Source: Locusta migratoria (lineage: Eukaryota > Arthropoda > Insecta > Orthoptera > Acrididae). Taken from it: a stretch of 64,000 bases of DNA. A program made the translations under genes and the position numbers. Location: positions 644,430,898 through 644,494,897 of the forward strand of contig CM048746.1 of NCBI GenBank assembly GCA_026315105.1, given 5' to 3'. The notes below the pieces were generated by a model. That model was not told the origin of the DNA. It saw only the letters and a list, made by a program, of their open reading frames with translations, and did not search any database. The number at the start of each line of letters is the position of its first letter. Within the stretch, counting starts at the first letter, position 1. Below, in pieces: positions 10,404 to 20,589 of this stretch.

Positions 10404-10585
10404 CAAATGTTTGTAAATCTATCGGACCTGGTCATCAGTCCGTAGCTTACACATACTTAAACCTAGGTAAACTAACTAAGGACGACGCACACACCCATGC
10501 CCCAGTGAGGACTGGAACCTCCACGGCGAGCAACCGCGCGCTCCGCAGCGAGACGCTTTAGACCGCTCGGCTACTCCACCGCGGC
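10404..10585 (-). mobile_element. SINE type B
   Basis: Full-length reverse-strand copy from the tail (caaatgtttgtaaatctat) to the head (ctactccaccgcggc). It carries a few substitutions in the B-box (ggactggaacctcc). Confidence 0.88.
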
Positions 10586-10602
10586 AGAGTATCCTGTGTC
10601 GT

Positions 10603-10735
10603 GTCGGGATAGCTCAGTTGGTAGAGCGCTTGCCCGCGAAAGACAAAGGTTCGAATTCCGGTTCCGGCGCACAATTTTTATCTGCCAGGAAGTTTCATCT
10701 CAGCGCACACTCCGATGCAGAGTAAAAGTTCGAAG
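10603..10735 (+). mobile_element. tRNA-like SINE (type E)
   Basis: The head GTCGGGATAGCTCAGTTGGT folds with TTCCGGC at 10662-10668 into a seven-pair acceptor stem, with a D-arm GCTC/GAGC and an anticodon loop CGCGAAA. The T-arm is deleted and the base before the anticodon is not U, so it is not a functional tRNA. A tail (tctgccaggaagtttcatct) common to an insect repeat family follows. Confidence 0.65.
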
Positions 10736-10738
10736 TAT

Positions 10739-10813
10739 GGATGTTCTACCAAATGGTGAGATATGAAAAAAAAAAAAAAAATATTTTTTCATGTCACCAT
10801 TTGGTAGAGTATC
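10739..10813. repeat. Short inverted repeat around an A-run
   Basis: The arms ggatgttctaccaaatggtga and its inverse (tcaccatttggtagagtatcc) flank an A16/T6 centre. It sits between the SINE tail and a LINE fragment. Confidence 0.8.
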
Positions 10814-10814
10814 C

Positions 10815-11400
10815 ATTCCTTATACGGTGACGCTGAGAGAAGTTCGCCATTACGAACAAATATTGATAAAACTTCATTAGGAGCTACATGTGAGGTACAA
10901 TGTCAAAAACCTTCCGCAAATCTAGAAATGTAAAATCAACTTGAGATACCTTGTCGACAGCACTTTTCACATCGCCGCGGTGGAGTAGCCGAGCGGTCTA
11001 AAACGTCTCGCTGTGGAGAGCGCGGTTACTCTCCGTGGAGGTTCGAAGTCCTCTCTGGGGCATGGGTGTGTGTGTGTTGTCCTTAGGTTAGTTTACCTAG
11101 GTTTAAGTAGTTTGTAAGCTACGGGCTGGTGACCACGCAGTTTGGTCCGATACATTTACAAACATTTGAACTCATCACTTCATGTGAGTAACTTTTTGAA
11201 GAACGATACTATCTGAGTTACGTGTCTACTACGGGTCAATAGGTCGTCCTCTCCGAGGAAGTTCATACTGTACGAACAGAGTATACGCTCCAAAATGCAG
11301 CTGAAAAGCGACGCGAGTGATAGGGGCGTGTAATTTGGCGGATGGCTGCTGTGGGCTTTCTTGCATATGGGAGTGACCCGCGCGAGTTCCTCGTGCAGAG
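10815..11400 (-). mobile_element. CR1/Jockey-type LINE fragment interrupted by a SINE
   Basis: Two parts, 10815-10973 and 11171-11400, flank a SINE type B. Reading the minus strand from the right gives RVTPICKKAHSSHPPNYTPL, then SCILERIL, then MNFLGEDDLLT. These are the RT entry motifs (VTPIFKKG...NYRPISL...LERI). The left part gives the DKGSQ...FLDF block. Frames are broken. Confidence 0.8.
10974..11170 (+). mobile_element. SINE type B
   Basis: Forward copy: gccgcggtggagtagccgag head, ggttcgaagtcc B-box, and tail ending acaaacatttgaa. It lies inside the LINE fragment above. Confidence 0.9.
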
Positions 11401-11660
11401 GCAGTGGAGTTGTTTGTGCGGGCCGGGCGGCGGCGGCAGCCGGCGGAGTGGCTCGCGCAAAGAGCCCGCGCGGCAAACAGCGCGCGGCCCTGTTTGCGCA
11501 GGCATTACGCCGCCGGCCGCCAGCGCCGGCGCGTCATATTTGTGCAGGCCGCGGCGTGTTTGCGGGGCCGCTCGTCGCCTGTCGCTCCTGTGGCATCCGG
11601 CGCCGCGCGCGCTAATAAGCAAAGTGTGCGCGGCGGAAACGGGGTTCCAGACGGACTCCC
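11390..11660. other. CpG-rich non-repeat block
   Basis: Extremely CpG- and GCGC-rich. Long open frames on both strands result from the base composition and show no recognisable domain. It joins the LINE relic at about 11390. Confidence 0.5.
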
Positions 11661-11954
11661 ACGAACAGGTCACGCCGGTGGCTTTTGTCGTTTAGCGAAT
11701 CGTCATATTCGCCTAAAAACACTGTATGAAGCCAACACAGGGCGGCGGCTCCAATGAGCCATTGGGCTCAACTATACGAGGGGCATTCAAGTTATTACAC
11801 CTCCGAGATCTTTCCTCAGGACTGTTACACACACACACACCCTACCTAGTTATCGTATACATCATGTAATCAAAAGAATCCCCTCCCCCCATACGTTGTT
11901 CATGTTAGGCGCATTCTGCTGCCACCTACTGCTAGGTACGAATACTCCATATCA

Positions 11955-12165
11955 GCGACCTCAGTGGTCATTGCGCGCCTGGACACTGGACTAACATTCG
12001 GAAGGATGGCGGTTCAAATCCAATTCCGACCATCCAGAGTTAAGTTTTCCGTGATTTCCCTAAAATCACTCCAGGCAAATGCCGCGATGGTTCCTTTAAA
12101 ATGGCACGGCCGATTTCCTCCAACGTCCTTTCCCAAACTCACCGAGCGTAAGATCCGCCTTCCAT
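11955..12165 (+). mobile_element. SINE type D
   Basis: tRNA-like head (gacctcagtggtcattgcg, then ggcggttcaaatcc B-box). The diagnostic gaccatccag, ttccgtgatttccctaaa and gatggttccttt blocks follow. No clear target duplication was found. Confidence 0.8.
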
Positions 12166-12299
12166 GACGAACTTTCTTGCCTCAGTTGACTGCTCGAGAC
12201 GAGTGGGACTACAGCAACCCTGGCGTGCTATTTCCGTACAGCGTCTATCCTGTCTCCAGTAGTAGTTTTCATTTAGAAGTCAACAGCACAGTTATAGAG

Positions 12300-12499
12300 T
12301 TCAAATCAAATGTTTGTAATCCTATGGGACTAAACTACGTTGGTCATCAAAGCCTAGACTTACAAATTACTTAAACTAAGTTAAAGTGACCTAAGGACAA
12401 CTCACACATCCATGCCTGAGGGAGGATTCGAACCTTCGACGTGGGAGGCCACGCGATCCGTACCGTGGCGCTCCAGACCGCTCGGCTACTCCCGCACGC
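12300..12499 (-). mobile_element. SINE type A/B-like copy
   Basis: Reverse-strand SINE with the shared tail (caaatgtttgtaat...gtcatcaaagcc) and B-box ggattcgaaccttc. Its head contains ccacgcgatccgtaccgtgg and ends in cggctactcccgc. It is intermediate between the A and B head types seen elsewhere. Confidence 0.8.
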
Positions 12500-13013
12500 C
12501 AACTACAGAGTTGTCTGCTATGTAGTTTCGCAACTGAATGCAGAAGTGAGGTTATGACCTCCTGGAACATTCAATCTTGATCCAAGTCCGTTGTTCCTGT
12601 TTTGAAAAGATAGCGACACCGTTACATCAGACCGCTCGGTCACAAGTGACTGTATTTCCCTCGACTGTGCGCATGTCGGTGACGTGGGACGGGCGGGTCC
12701 ATTTGTTCCGAGGGAAGGTAGGTATGTCAACAACGTGTGCTATCAGTGACAATAGTAGATTCCATTGCACAGTATCTCCAAAGCAGTGTTGCCACTATTT
12801 AAGTTCCAAACCTCGTATCTGAAGAATGGCAAAAACGCTAGGATGAGTGAATGGCATTCACAAGAGACTATTTTGAGAAGGACCATCAAAAATACGAGGA
12901 TGAGTAAAGATAAGCTGTAAAAAGATGGTGATAATAAATAAAAAATAAAAATCATCATTCTTTATTGAACAAGCCGGGTATGAACTTTTTTCTTCAGATT
13001 TACTTGTAGAAAA
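12500..13013. other. No recognised feature
   Basis: Mixed composition, with no domain, inverted repeat or repeat match that I can see. Confidence 0.35.
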
Positions 13014-13130
13014 TTGTTATTGTGGTCGTCAGTCCACAGACTGGTTTGATGCAGTTCAGTCCACAGACTGGTTTGATGCAGTTCTCCATGCTGCCCTGTC
13101 CTGTGCAAGCCTCTTCATCTGAGCATACAT

Positions 13131-13317
13131 GCCGTGGAGGAGTGGCCGAGCGCATTGAGCCGCTATGCTCCGATGCGCGAGGCCGTTCCCCGTCGGGGGC
13201 TCGAATCCTGTCTCGGGCATGAATGTTTGTGTTGTATTTAGTATAATGTAGTTTATAAGTAATTTGTAAGTTTAGGGATTGATGACCCCGCAGTTTAACA
13301 AACATTTGAACATTTTT
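13131..13317 (+). mobile_element. SINE type A2 in old RTE
   Basis: The head gccgtggaggagtggccgag and B-box ctcgaatcctg are followed by the shared tail to caaacatttgaa. The direct repeat GAGCATAC/GAGAATAC at 13121-13128 and 13318-13325 is the probable target duplication with one change. Confidence 0.85.
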
Positions 13318-13957
13318 GAGAATACGTACTGTAACCTATATCCTTTTGAATCTGCTTACTGTATTCGTCCCTCGGTCTCCCTTCCGTTTTTTACCCCAAA
13401 CACTTCTTTCTAATGCTAAGTTGACGATTCCATTATGTCTCAGAATGTGTCTCACCAATCCATCCAGTCTCTTAGTCAGGATATGCCAGAAACTCTTCTT
13501 ATCGTCATTTCTGTTGAGCTCCTCCTCATTAGTTACGTGATCTACCCATCTAATCATCATTCGTCTGTAACACCACATTTCGAAAGCTTGTAACATCTTT
13601 TTGTCTGAACTTTTTATCGGCCACGTTTCACTGCCATACGATGCTACACTCCGGACAAATGTTTTCAGAAAGGACTTGCCAACATCTAAACTAATATTGT
13701 AGGGTAAGGTGGTACAATTTCGATCATTTCGGACAAATGTTATTGTAACTGGAAATATATTGAGAAAAGATGTAATTTTAATAATAGCACTTGTTCTTGG
13801 ATGTTTAACTAATATGTAACACAAATATTAGACAATAACATATGTCGGTATAGACACAAAAAAGTTACAGAATTGAGAAAAATCGATCGAAAATGTACTA
13901 CACTATGTACAATTGTGATCACTTCCGAGTAGAATTTTGACTAAGGGCATCTTCCAC

Positions 13958-16900
13958 GTGTTGTGTTGTTGTTGTTGTGGTCTTCAGTCCAGAGACTGGT
14001 TTGATGCAGCTCTCCACCCTACTCTATCCTGAGCAAGCCTTTTCATCTCCTCATAAGAACGACAACCCACATCCACTTGAATCTGCTTGTTATACGCGTC
14101 TCTTGGTCTCCCTCTGCGATTTTTACCCCACACACTTCCCTCCAATGCTAAATTCACAATTCCTTGATGTCTAAGAATGTGTCCTACCAATCTATCCCTT
14201 CTTCTAGTCAAGGTATGCCAGAAATTTCTTTTCTCCCCAATTCGGTTCAGTACCTCCTCATTAGTTACGCGATCCACCCACCTAATCTTCAGCATTCTTC
14301 TGTAGCACCACATTTCAAAAGCCTCTATCCTCTTTCTGTCCACACTGCTTATCGTCCATGTTTCACTCCCATACAAGGCAACACTCCATACAAATGCCTT
14401 CAGAAAGGACTTCCTTAGGCTTAAATCAATATTAGATGTTAACAAATTTCTCTTTTTCAAAAACGCCTTTCTACCCATTGCCATTCTGCATTTTATATCC
14501 TCTGTACTGCGACCATCATTTGTTCTTTTACTGCCCAAGTAACAAAACTCATCTACCTCCTTTATTGTTTCGCTACCTAATCTAATTCCTTCAGCATCAC
14601 CTGATTTTCTTACACTGCACTCCATTACCCTAGTTTTACTCTTGTTAATGTTCATCTTATATGCACCTTTCAGCACACTGTCCATTCCGTTCAATTGCTC
14701 TTGCAGGTCATTTGCTGTCTCTGACAGAATTACTATGTCGTCGGCAAAACGCAATGTTTTCAATTCTTCACCCTGAACTTTAATTCCTTCTCCAAATTTC
14801 TCCTTGCTTTCCTTTATAGCTTGCTCAATGTACAAATTGAACAACATTGGGGAAAGGCTACAACCCTGTCTTACTCCCTTTCCAACCACTGCATCCCTTT
14901 CATGCCCTTCAACTCTGACAACCGCTGTCTGGTTTTTGTACAAGTTGTAAATAACCTTACGCTCCCTATATTTTACTCCTGCTTGCTTCAGAACTTGAAA
15001 TAGTTTGTTCCAATCAACATTGTCAAAAGCCTTCTCCAAATCTACAAAAGCTAGAAATGTTGGTTTGCCTTTTCTTAATCTATCTTCTAGGATAAGCCGT
15101 AAAGTGAGTATTGCCTCCCGTGTTCCTACATTTCTCCTGAACCCAAACTGATCTTCCCCGAGGTCGGCTTCTACCAGCTTTTCCATCCTTCTGTATATAA
15201 TTCGTGTTAATATTTTGCAACCATGACTTATTAAACTGATGGTTCTGTAGTTTTCACACCTGTCTGCACCCGCTTTCTTTGGAATGGGGATTATTACATT
15301 TTTCTTAAAGTCTGAGGGTACTTCACCTGTCTCATACATCTTACACACAATGTGAAACAATTTTGTCATGGCTGGTTCTCCCAGAGACTTCAGTAGCTCT
15401 GACGGGATATCATCTACTCCAGGGGCCTTGTTTCGACTTAGCTCTTTCAGTGCTCTGTCAAATTCATCTCTCAGTATAATATCTCCTATTTCATCATCAT
15501 CTACATCCTCTTCCCTTCCTACAATAGTGTCTCGAAGTTCATTTCCTTTGTAGAGCCCCTCTATATACTCTTTCCACCTTTCAGCTTTCCCTTCTTTGCT
15601 GAGAACTGGTTTTCCATCAGTGTCCTTGATATTCATAGAGCTGTTTTTCTTATCGCCAAATGTTTCTTTTATTTTCCTGTAGGCTGTATCTATTTTTCCC
15701 CTATTTATACATTCTTCTACATCCTTGCATTTGCCTTCAAGCCACTCCTGCTTAGCCATTTTGCACTTCCTGACAATCTCATTTCTTAGTCGTCTGTACT
15801 CCATTTTGCCTGTTTCATTTACTGCATTTTTATATTTTCTCCTTTCATCGATTAAATTTAGTATCTCCTGTGATATCCAAGGATTTTTTGTAGGTCTTGC
15901 CTTCCTACCTATTTTGTCCTCTGCTGCCTTCACTATTTCATATCTCAATTTTACCCATTCCTCCTCAACTGTTTTATTTTCCCCTGTTTCTGTCAATTGT
16001 TGCCTGAAGCTCCCTCTGAAATTCTTAAGAACTTCAGGTTCCTTCAATTTATCCAGGTCCCATCTCCTTATTTTCCTACCTTTCTGTAGTTTCTTCAGTT
16101 TCAGCCTACAGTTCATAACCAACAAGTTATGGTCAGAGTCTATGTCTGCCCCTGGATATGTCCTACACTTCAAAACCTGGTTCCGAAATCTATGTCTTAC
16201 CATTATAAAATCTATCTGGTATCTCCCGGTGTCTCCTGGTCTCTTCCACGTATACAACCTTCTTTTGTGATTCTTAAACCAGGTGTTTGTTATAACTAAA
16301 TTATGTTCCGTGCAAAATTCTACCAGGCGGCTTCCTCTTTCATTCCTTTTGCCCAGACCATATTCCCCCACTATCTTCCCTTCCCTTCCTTGTCCTACTA
16401 CCGAATTCCAGTCTCCCATAACAATTAAGTTTTCCTCTCCCTTAATTGTCTGAATAATTTCCTTTAGCTCCTCATATATTGATTCGATTTCCTCATCATC
16501 GGCAGAGCTAGTTGGCATATAAACCTGTACTACTGTTGTCGGTGTTGGCTTCGTATCTATCTTGACAATGATAATGCGATCGCTGTGCTGGTCATAGTAG
16601 TTTACCCGCATTCCTATTTTCTTATTCATTATCAATCCTACTCCTGTGATACCCCCAACTGATTTTGTATTTATAATCCTGTAGTCACCTGACCAGAAAT
16701 CCTGTTCATCCTGCCACCGAACTTCACTAATCCCCACTATATCTAACTTCAAACTATCCATTTCCCTTTTTAAATTTTCTAATTTTCCTACTCGATTAAG
16801 GGATCTAACATTCCACGCTCCGACCCGTAGAATGCCAGTATTGTCTTTCCTGATGATCTCATCCTCTTGAGTAGTCCCCGCCCGGAGATCCGAATGGGGG

Positions 16901-17255
16901 ACTATTTTACCTCCGGAATATTTTACCCGAGAGGATGCCATCATCATATGTTCATACAGTAGAGCTGCATGTCCTCGGGAAAAATAATGGCTGTAGTTTC
17001 CCCTTGCTTTCAGCCGTTCGCAGTAGCTGTGTGGCAAAGCCGCATTAGCTGATGTTACAAGGCCAGCTCAGTCAATCATCCAGACTGTTGCCCCTGTAAC
17101 TACTGAAAAGGCTGCTGCCCCTCTTCAGGAACCACACGTTTGTCTGGCCTCTCCACAGATACCCCTCCGCTGTGGTTGCACCTACGGTACGGTTATCTGT
17201 ATCGTTGAGGCACGCAAGCCACCCCACCTCGGCAATGTCTGTGGTTCATGGGAGT
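13958..17255 (-). mobile_element. Intact RTE-clade non-LTR retrotransposon
   Basis: Complete 3.3-kb element with a perfect 12-bp target duplication, GGCATCTTCCAC, at 13946-13957 and 17256-17267. A 5' UTR of about 218 bp (17038-17255) precedes a single ORF. Only about 26 bp follow the stop, ending in an ACA-type repeat typical of RTE 3' ends. The open frame and exact duplication point to a young insertion. Confidence 0.95.
13984..17037 (-). CDS. RTE endonuclease-reverse transcriptase ORF, 1017 aa
   Basis: Single protein for target-primed reverse transcription. An apurinic-type endonuclease covers about residues 70-310: AWNVRSL (N76), ISEVRW (E105), MGDWNS (D209, N211), YQIDFI (D276) and SDH (301-303). 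A linker of about 220 residues follows. The reverse transcriptase starts near 535: KAPGVDDIPSELL, then FVDLEKAFD (first catalytic Asp about 666), then GVRQGCSLSPMLFN (721-734), then FADD (764-767). A C-terminal domain with ETWTIS, MWCYRRML and GHILRH follows. All expected catalytic residues are present and no stop interrupts. The first Met may not be the true start, since about 65 residues precede the endonuclease. Length is normal for RTE elements (about 1000 aa). Confidence 0.95.
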   Translation of the reverse strand: MPHSYCERLKARGNYSHYFSRGHAALLYEHMMMASSRVKYSGGKIVPHSDLRAGTTQEDEIIRKDNTGILRVGAWNVRSLNRVGKLENLKREMDSLKLDIVGISEVRWQDEQDFWSGDYRIINTKSVGGITGVGLIMNKKIGMRVNYYDQHSDRIIIVKIDTKPTPTTVVQVYMPTSSADDEEIESIYEELKEIIQTIKGEENLIVMGDWNSVVGQGREGKIVGEYGLGKRNERGSRLVEFCTEHNLVITNTWFKNHKRRLYTWKRPGDTGRYQIDFIMVRHRFRNQVLKCRTYPGADIDSDHNLLVMNCRLKLKKLQKGRKIRRWDLDKLKEPEVLKNFRGSFRQQLTETGENKTVEEEWVKLRYEIVKAAEDKIGRKARPTKNPWISQEILNLIDERRKYKNAVNETGKMEYRRLRNEIVRKCKMAKQEWLEGKCKDVEECINRGKIDTAYRKIKETFGDKKNSSMNIKDTDGKPVLSKEGKAERWKEYIEGLYKGNELRDTIVGREEDVDDDEIGDIILRDEFDRALKELSRNKAPGVDDIPSELLKSLGEPAMTKLFHIVCKMYETGEVPSDFKKNVIIPIPKKAGADRCENYRTISLISHGCKILTRIIYRRMEKLVEADLGEDQFGFRRNVGTREAILTLRLILEDRLRKGKPTFLAFVDLEKAFDNVDWNKLFQVLKQAGVKYRERKVIYNLYKNQTAVVRVEGHERDAVVGKGVRQGCSLSPMLFNLYIEQAIKESKEKFGEGIKVQGEELKTLRFADDIVILSETANDLQEQLNGMDSVLKGAYKMNINKSKTRVMECSVRKSGDAEGIRLGSETIKEVDEFCYLGSKRTNDGRSTEDIKCRMAMGRKAFLKKRNLLTSNIDLSLRKSFLKAFVWSVALYGSETWTISSVDRKRIEAFEMWCYRRMLKIRWVDRVTNEEVLNRIGEKRNFWHTLTRRRDRLVGHILRHQGIVNLALEGSVWGKNRRGRPRDAYNKQIQVDVGCRSYEEMKRLAQDRVGWRAASNQSLD

Positions 17256-17812
17256 GGCATCTTCCACATAAAAAGCACTTTTTCCGTCAGGCACCAACGC
17301 ATACTTCGTTGTACCAAACATTGCATTTTGGGTAGAGAATCTAGTCACCCTTAAATAGAAAATTTATAAGAGCTCGTTTCCCAACGAGCTCGTTTCCCAA
17401 CGTGAAAAATTTATCTATGCTTAGCACAAAGTGGTGTATTCTTGGATAGGAGCTGTAGAAACTTGCTAACGCTACAATGCCACACAACCAGACACTACGA
17501 GACTGACAAATAGCGCGAAAATTTATGTTGATCGGAATTGTACCTATATCGACGTCGTACCACCTTAACCTATGTTAACAAATTTCGCTTCGTCAGCAAT
17601 GCTTTTCTTCCCATAGCCATTCTGCATTTTATATCTTCTTTACTTCGGCCATCAGAAGTTATTTTGCAACCCAAGTAACAAAACTCATCCTCTACTTTTA
17701 TTGTCTCATTGCCCCATCCAATTCCTTCAGCATCGCCTGATTTTCTGACACTTTATTCCATGAGCCCCGTTTTACTCTTTTTAAAGTTCACCTTACATCT
17801 TTCTTTCAAGAC

Positions 17813-18623
17813 CCTTTATTCACATGAAGTGTTAAGTGCCATCGACAAGGGATCTCAAATCAATTCCATATTTCTGGATTTCAGGAAGGCGTAGCGATTT
17901 AGATAAAATTTCTACATTGTGCGAAAATTGGCAATTGACACTAAATAAAGAAAAGTGTGAAGTAATACACATGAACACTAAAAGAAATCCGCTGAACTTC
18001 AATTACGCGATAAATCAGTCAAACCTTAAGGTTGTAGATTCTACCAAATACCTAGGAGTTACAATTACGAACAACTTTGACTGGAGAGAACACATAGAAA
18101 ATATTGTGGGGAAGGCGAACCAAAGGATACGTTTCATCGGCAGAACGCTTCGAAAATGCACCAGCTCCACCGAAGAGACTGACTACATCACACTTGTGCG
18201 TCTTCTCCTGGAGTACTGCTGCCCCTTGTGGGACCCTCACCAAGTGGGACTGACGGAAGATATTGAGAAGGTTCAGAGAAGGGCAGCTCGTTTTGATTTA
18301 TCACGTTACGGGGGGGGGGGGGGAAGCGTCACGGAAATGTTGCACGAATTGGGGTGGAAATCATTAAAAGAAAGACGTTATTCATTGCGGCGTGATCTGT
18401 TTGCGAAGTTTCAATCACCGACTTTTCGTTCTGAATGTGAAAATATTTTGCTAGCACCCACCTACTTAGGGAGACATGATCATCCCAATAAAATAAGAGA
18501 AATCAGATCGAAAACGGAACGATTTAGGTGTCCTTCTTCGCGCGCGCTATTAGAGAATGGAACGGTAGAGAACCCTCTGCCAGGCACTTGAATGTGATTT
18601 GCAGAGTATCTATGTAGATGTAG
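17813..18623 (+). mobile_element. CR1/Jockey-type LINE, 5'-truncated and rearranged
   Basis: The duplication AAGAC occurs at 17808-17812 and 18624-18628. A short DKGSQINSIFLDFRKA piece is joined directly to the post-YADD part (KISTLCENWQLTLNKEKCEVIHM, YLGVTITNNFDWREHI, RRAARF), so the RT core is deleted. A G12 run at about 18310-18322 replaces a codon or two in frame. The 3' end is gtagatgtag, as in the copy at 28645-29972. Confidence 0.88.
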
Positions 18624-18689
18624 AAGACACTGTCCATTCCATGTAATTGCTCTGTAACACATTACAATGTTTGCCTATCTTGTGTGTAT

Positions 18690-19300
18690 ACTGGTGGGCT
18701 GGGAGCTCTCCGCCAGTTTACCGGCTGGCCGGCAGCTACGGTAAGCGTCATTAGACGCCGGTGGGCGTGGCCCCGCACGACCACGCCCCCTCCCCCGCAC
18801 ACCCCCCCCCCCCCCCCCGGCAGCGGTCGGCTAAGTGCCCGGCGCACTAGCGGCTGTCACTCGGAGCCGCTTATTATTTTTTAACGGCGTAATGACGTCG
18901 TATGGAATGACGACCGTAAAAATAAAAAAGCGGGCGTTCTCCTCGTCGCCCGGCGCCCTTCCCGCAGAGGTATAAAAGCTCCCTGACATTTCCTATTACA
19001 AGCGCGCGGCCGCGCAGCCATCTCCATTCTTAGGCTTCTTTTTAATGAATGTCATTATCCGGGCTTGTGTAGTGTCCCCAGAGGAGAGGGCCGCCTCCTC
19101 ATGAAATTATTATTTCGACCGCTGCGAAGCGCCGACCTCCTCGCCGCTGCCGCCGCCGCCGCGGAAGCAGCAACCGGCGTAACGAAAAACAAAATTAAAG
19201 AGGAATTTTTTATGACACGTAAAGCTGGCGTCGTGCCGTCTGCCATTACAGCTCTCCCCCTATCACGCGCACCTTCTACTTCCTTTTCGTAAGCTACCAC
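18690..19300. other. CpG-rich non-repeat block with TATA motif
   Basis: Dense CpG with a C-run (about 18804-18820), then a TATAAAAG at 18971-18978, a GCGCGGCCGCGC palindrome and a GCC/GCG-rich stretch. No recognised protein. Short frames (18684-18884, 19065-19292) lack family similarity. Confidence 0.5.
18971..18978 (+). promoter_or_regulatory. Candidate TATA box
   Basis: TATAAAAG lies inside a CpG-dense block, with a start site expected near 19000. No clear initiator motif (TCAGT type) is visible at that distance. It is weak evidence for a promoter. Confidence 0.25.
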
Positions 19301-19624
19301 TGCAGCCGATTTCCGCATTTGGAAATCGTCTTGCTCTTAAGTCGAACAAGAATTTAATTCAACTCTGAAATACACTCGGTAAAAGAACGTTTTCCATCAC
19401 CGTAAAAACGTGAATAATGAGCAAAATGCCAACTAATTTTGACTGCAGACAAGGATTTATCTCATTAACTGTCACACTGAATAAAACTCGTTTATTTTGT
19501 ATTAGCTGAAAACCTGGCGTTGCCTGGGCATTTATTTATTTATTCCTGCATTGAGTTAGTACTTCTCCAACCCTTCCCTCTCTGTCCATCTTCTTTTTTC
19601 TAATAACATGTTGTATTTACCAGA

Positions 19625-19937
19625 GAACAGTTGCACAGTGGTAGAGTGCCAGACTACAAATCCGAAGGTCGCGGGTTCGATTCCCACCAGGTCCTAGGAA
19701 TTTTTATCTGTCACTTCCACTTCTTTCACCTCTGGCAGTATTCCTCATGTGAAAAATACCGAGTAGCACCGTGGTTCGGAACCCCCGTTAAACTGTAGGT
19801 CCCCCTATAACTGGCTGGGTAAGTCAGATCGAAGGTTGGAGGAAGGCAACGGCATACTACCTCCAAACAGGACCATACCTAGTAAAGCACCGTGGTATTC
19901 AAACCAATCTTCGGATTGTTGACTGCTTTACCTTTTT
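19625..19937 (+). mobile_element. SINE type C (about 310 bp)
   Basis: The tRNA-like head gttgcacagtggtagagtgc with B-box gcgggttcgattccc is followed by a body (ctgtcacttccacttctttc; aactggctgggtaagtcag; ggaaggcaacggcatac) ending ttgactgctttacc. A second near-complete copy is at 31177-31486 and a fragment at 26258-26372. It directly abuts an RTE fragment. Confidence 0.85.
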
Positions 19938-19939
19938 TT

Positions 19940-20431
19940 ATGGGAAGAAGAGCGTTTCTGAAGAAGCGAAATTTGTTGACATATAAGTTTAAATGTTAGG
20001 AAGTCCTTTCTTAAAGCATTTGTCTGGAGTGTGGCGTTGTATGGGAGTGAAACGTGGACGATAAGGAATTCAGATAAAAAGATGATAGAAGCTTTTGAAA
20101 TGAGGTGCTGTAGACGAATGATGAAGATAAGATGGGTAGATCACGTAACTAATGAGGAGGTGCTCAACAGAATGGGGGAGAAAAGGAGTTTCTGGCATAT
20201 CCTGACTGAGAGGAGGGATAGGTTGGTGGGACACATTCTGAGACATCAAGGACTCGTCAAGTTAGTAGTATAAGGAAGTGTGTGGGGTAAAATTCGTAGA
20301 GGGAGACCGAGGGACGAGTACAGTAAGCAGATTCAAAAGGATGCAGGTTGTTCTCAGACGAAGAGGCTTGCACAGGACAGGGTAGCGTGGAGAGCTGCAT
20401 CAAACCAGTCTGCGGACGAATGATACGACTA
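19940..20431 (+). mobile_element. RTE LINE 3' fragment
   Basis: 5'-truncated copy with readable ALYGSETWTIRNSDKKMIEAF, MKIRWVDHVTNEEVLNRMGE and RLVGHILRHQG. It continues through the family 3' end (gcatcaaaccagtctgcgga). One stop follows LVKLVV. Confidence 0.9.
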
Positions 20432-20589
20432 AATTGTTCTCGTAACGTCATGAGTACTATATGTCCACACATACTACATGTCCACAGATATAATCTCTGT
20501 ATATGATTTCCCGCCTTAATAGTCAATATTGTGCTTCACTTAAGTCAGTACTGAGCTTGATTCTGAAGTGCCTCTAACGTATACTTTGA

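Larger units (their letters stand above)
13702..17570. mobile_element. TA-flanked DNA transposon carrying the young RTE
   Basis: The left end GGGTAAGGTGGTACAATTTC and the right end (reverse complement GGTTAAGGTGGTACGACGTC) are inverted. The dinucleotide TA stands on each side (13700-13701 and 17571-17572), and the old RTE sequence is restored when the element is removed. Without the RTE it is about 560 bp with no transposase, so it is a non-autonomous element. TA duplication fits the Tc1/mariner superfamily. Confidence 0.75.
13014..18662 (-). mobile_element. Old RTE LINE hosting a nested insertion stack
   Basis: Pieces of one degraded RTE 3' half lie at 13014-13130, 13318-13701, 17571-17812 and 18624-18662, collinear with the intact RTE. 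They are separated by a SINE (13131-13317), a TA-target DNA transposon (13702-17570, itself carrying the young RTE) and a CR1-type LINE (17813-18623). Coding blocks remain readable on the minus strand (ASYGSETWPIKSSDKKMLQAF, MWCYRRMM.IRWVDHV). A 27-bp tandem duplication (agtccacagactggtttgat...) lies at the 3' end. Confidence 0.88.

Noticed and set aside
10603..10668. tRNA gene candidate with good acceptor stem
   Set aside because: The T-arm is deleted, the base before the anticodon is not U, and the sequence continues into a known repeat tail. It is a tRNA-derived SINE head.
11342..11757. Several open frames over 110 codons on both strands
   Set aside because: They coincide with extreme GC content, overlap in all frames, and contain no recognisable domain. 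Composition explains them.
15725..16270. 181-codon plus-strand frame
   Set aside because: It is the antisense shadow of the intact RTE ORF.
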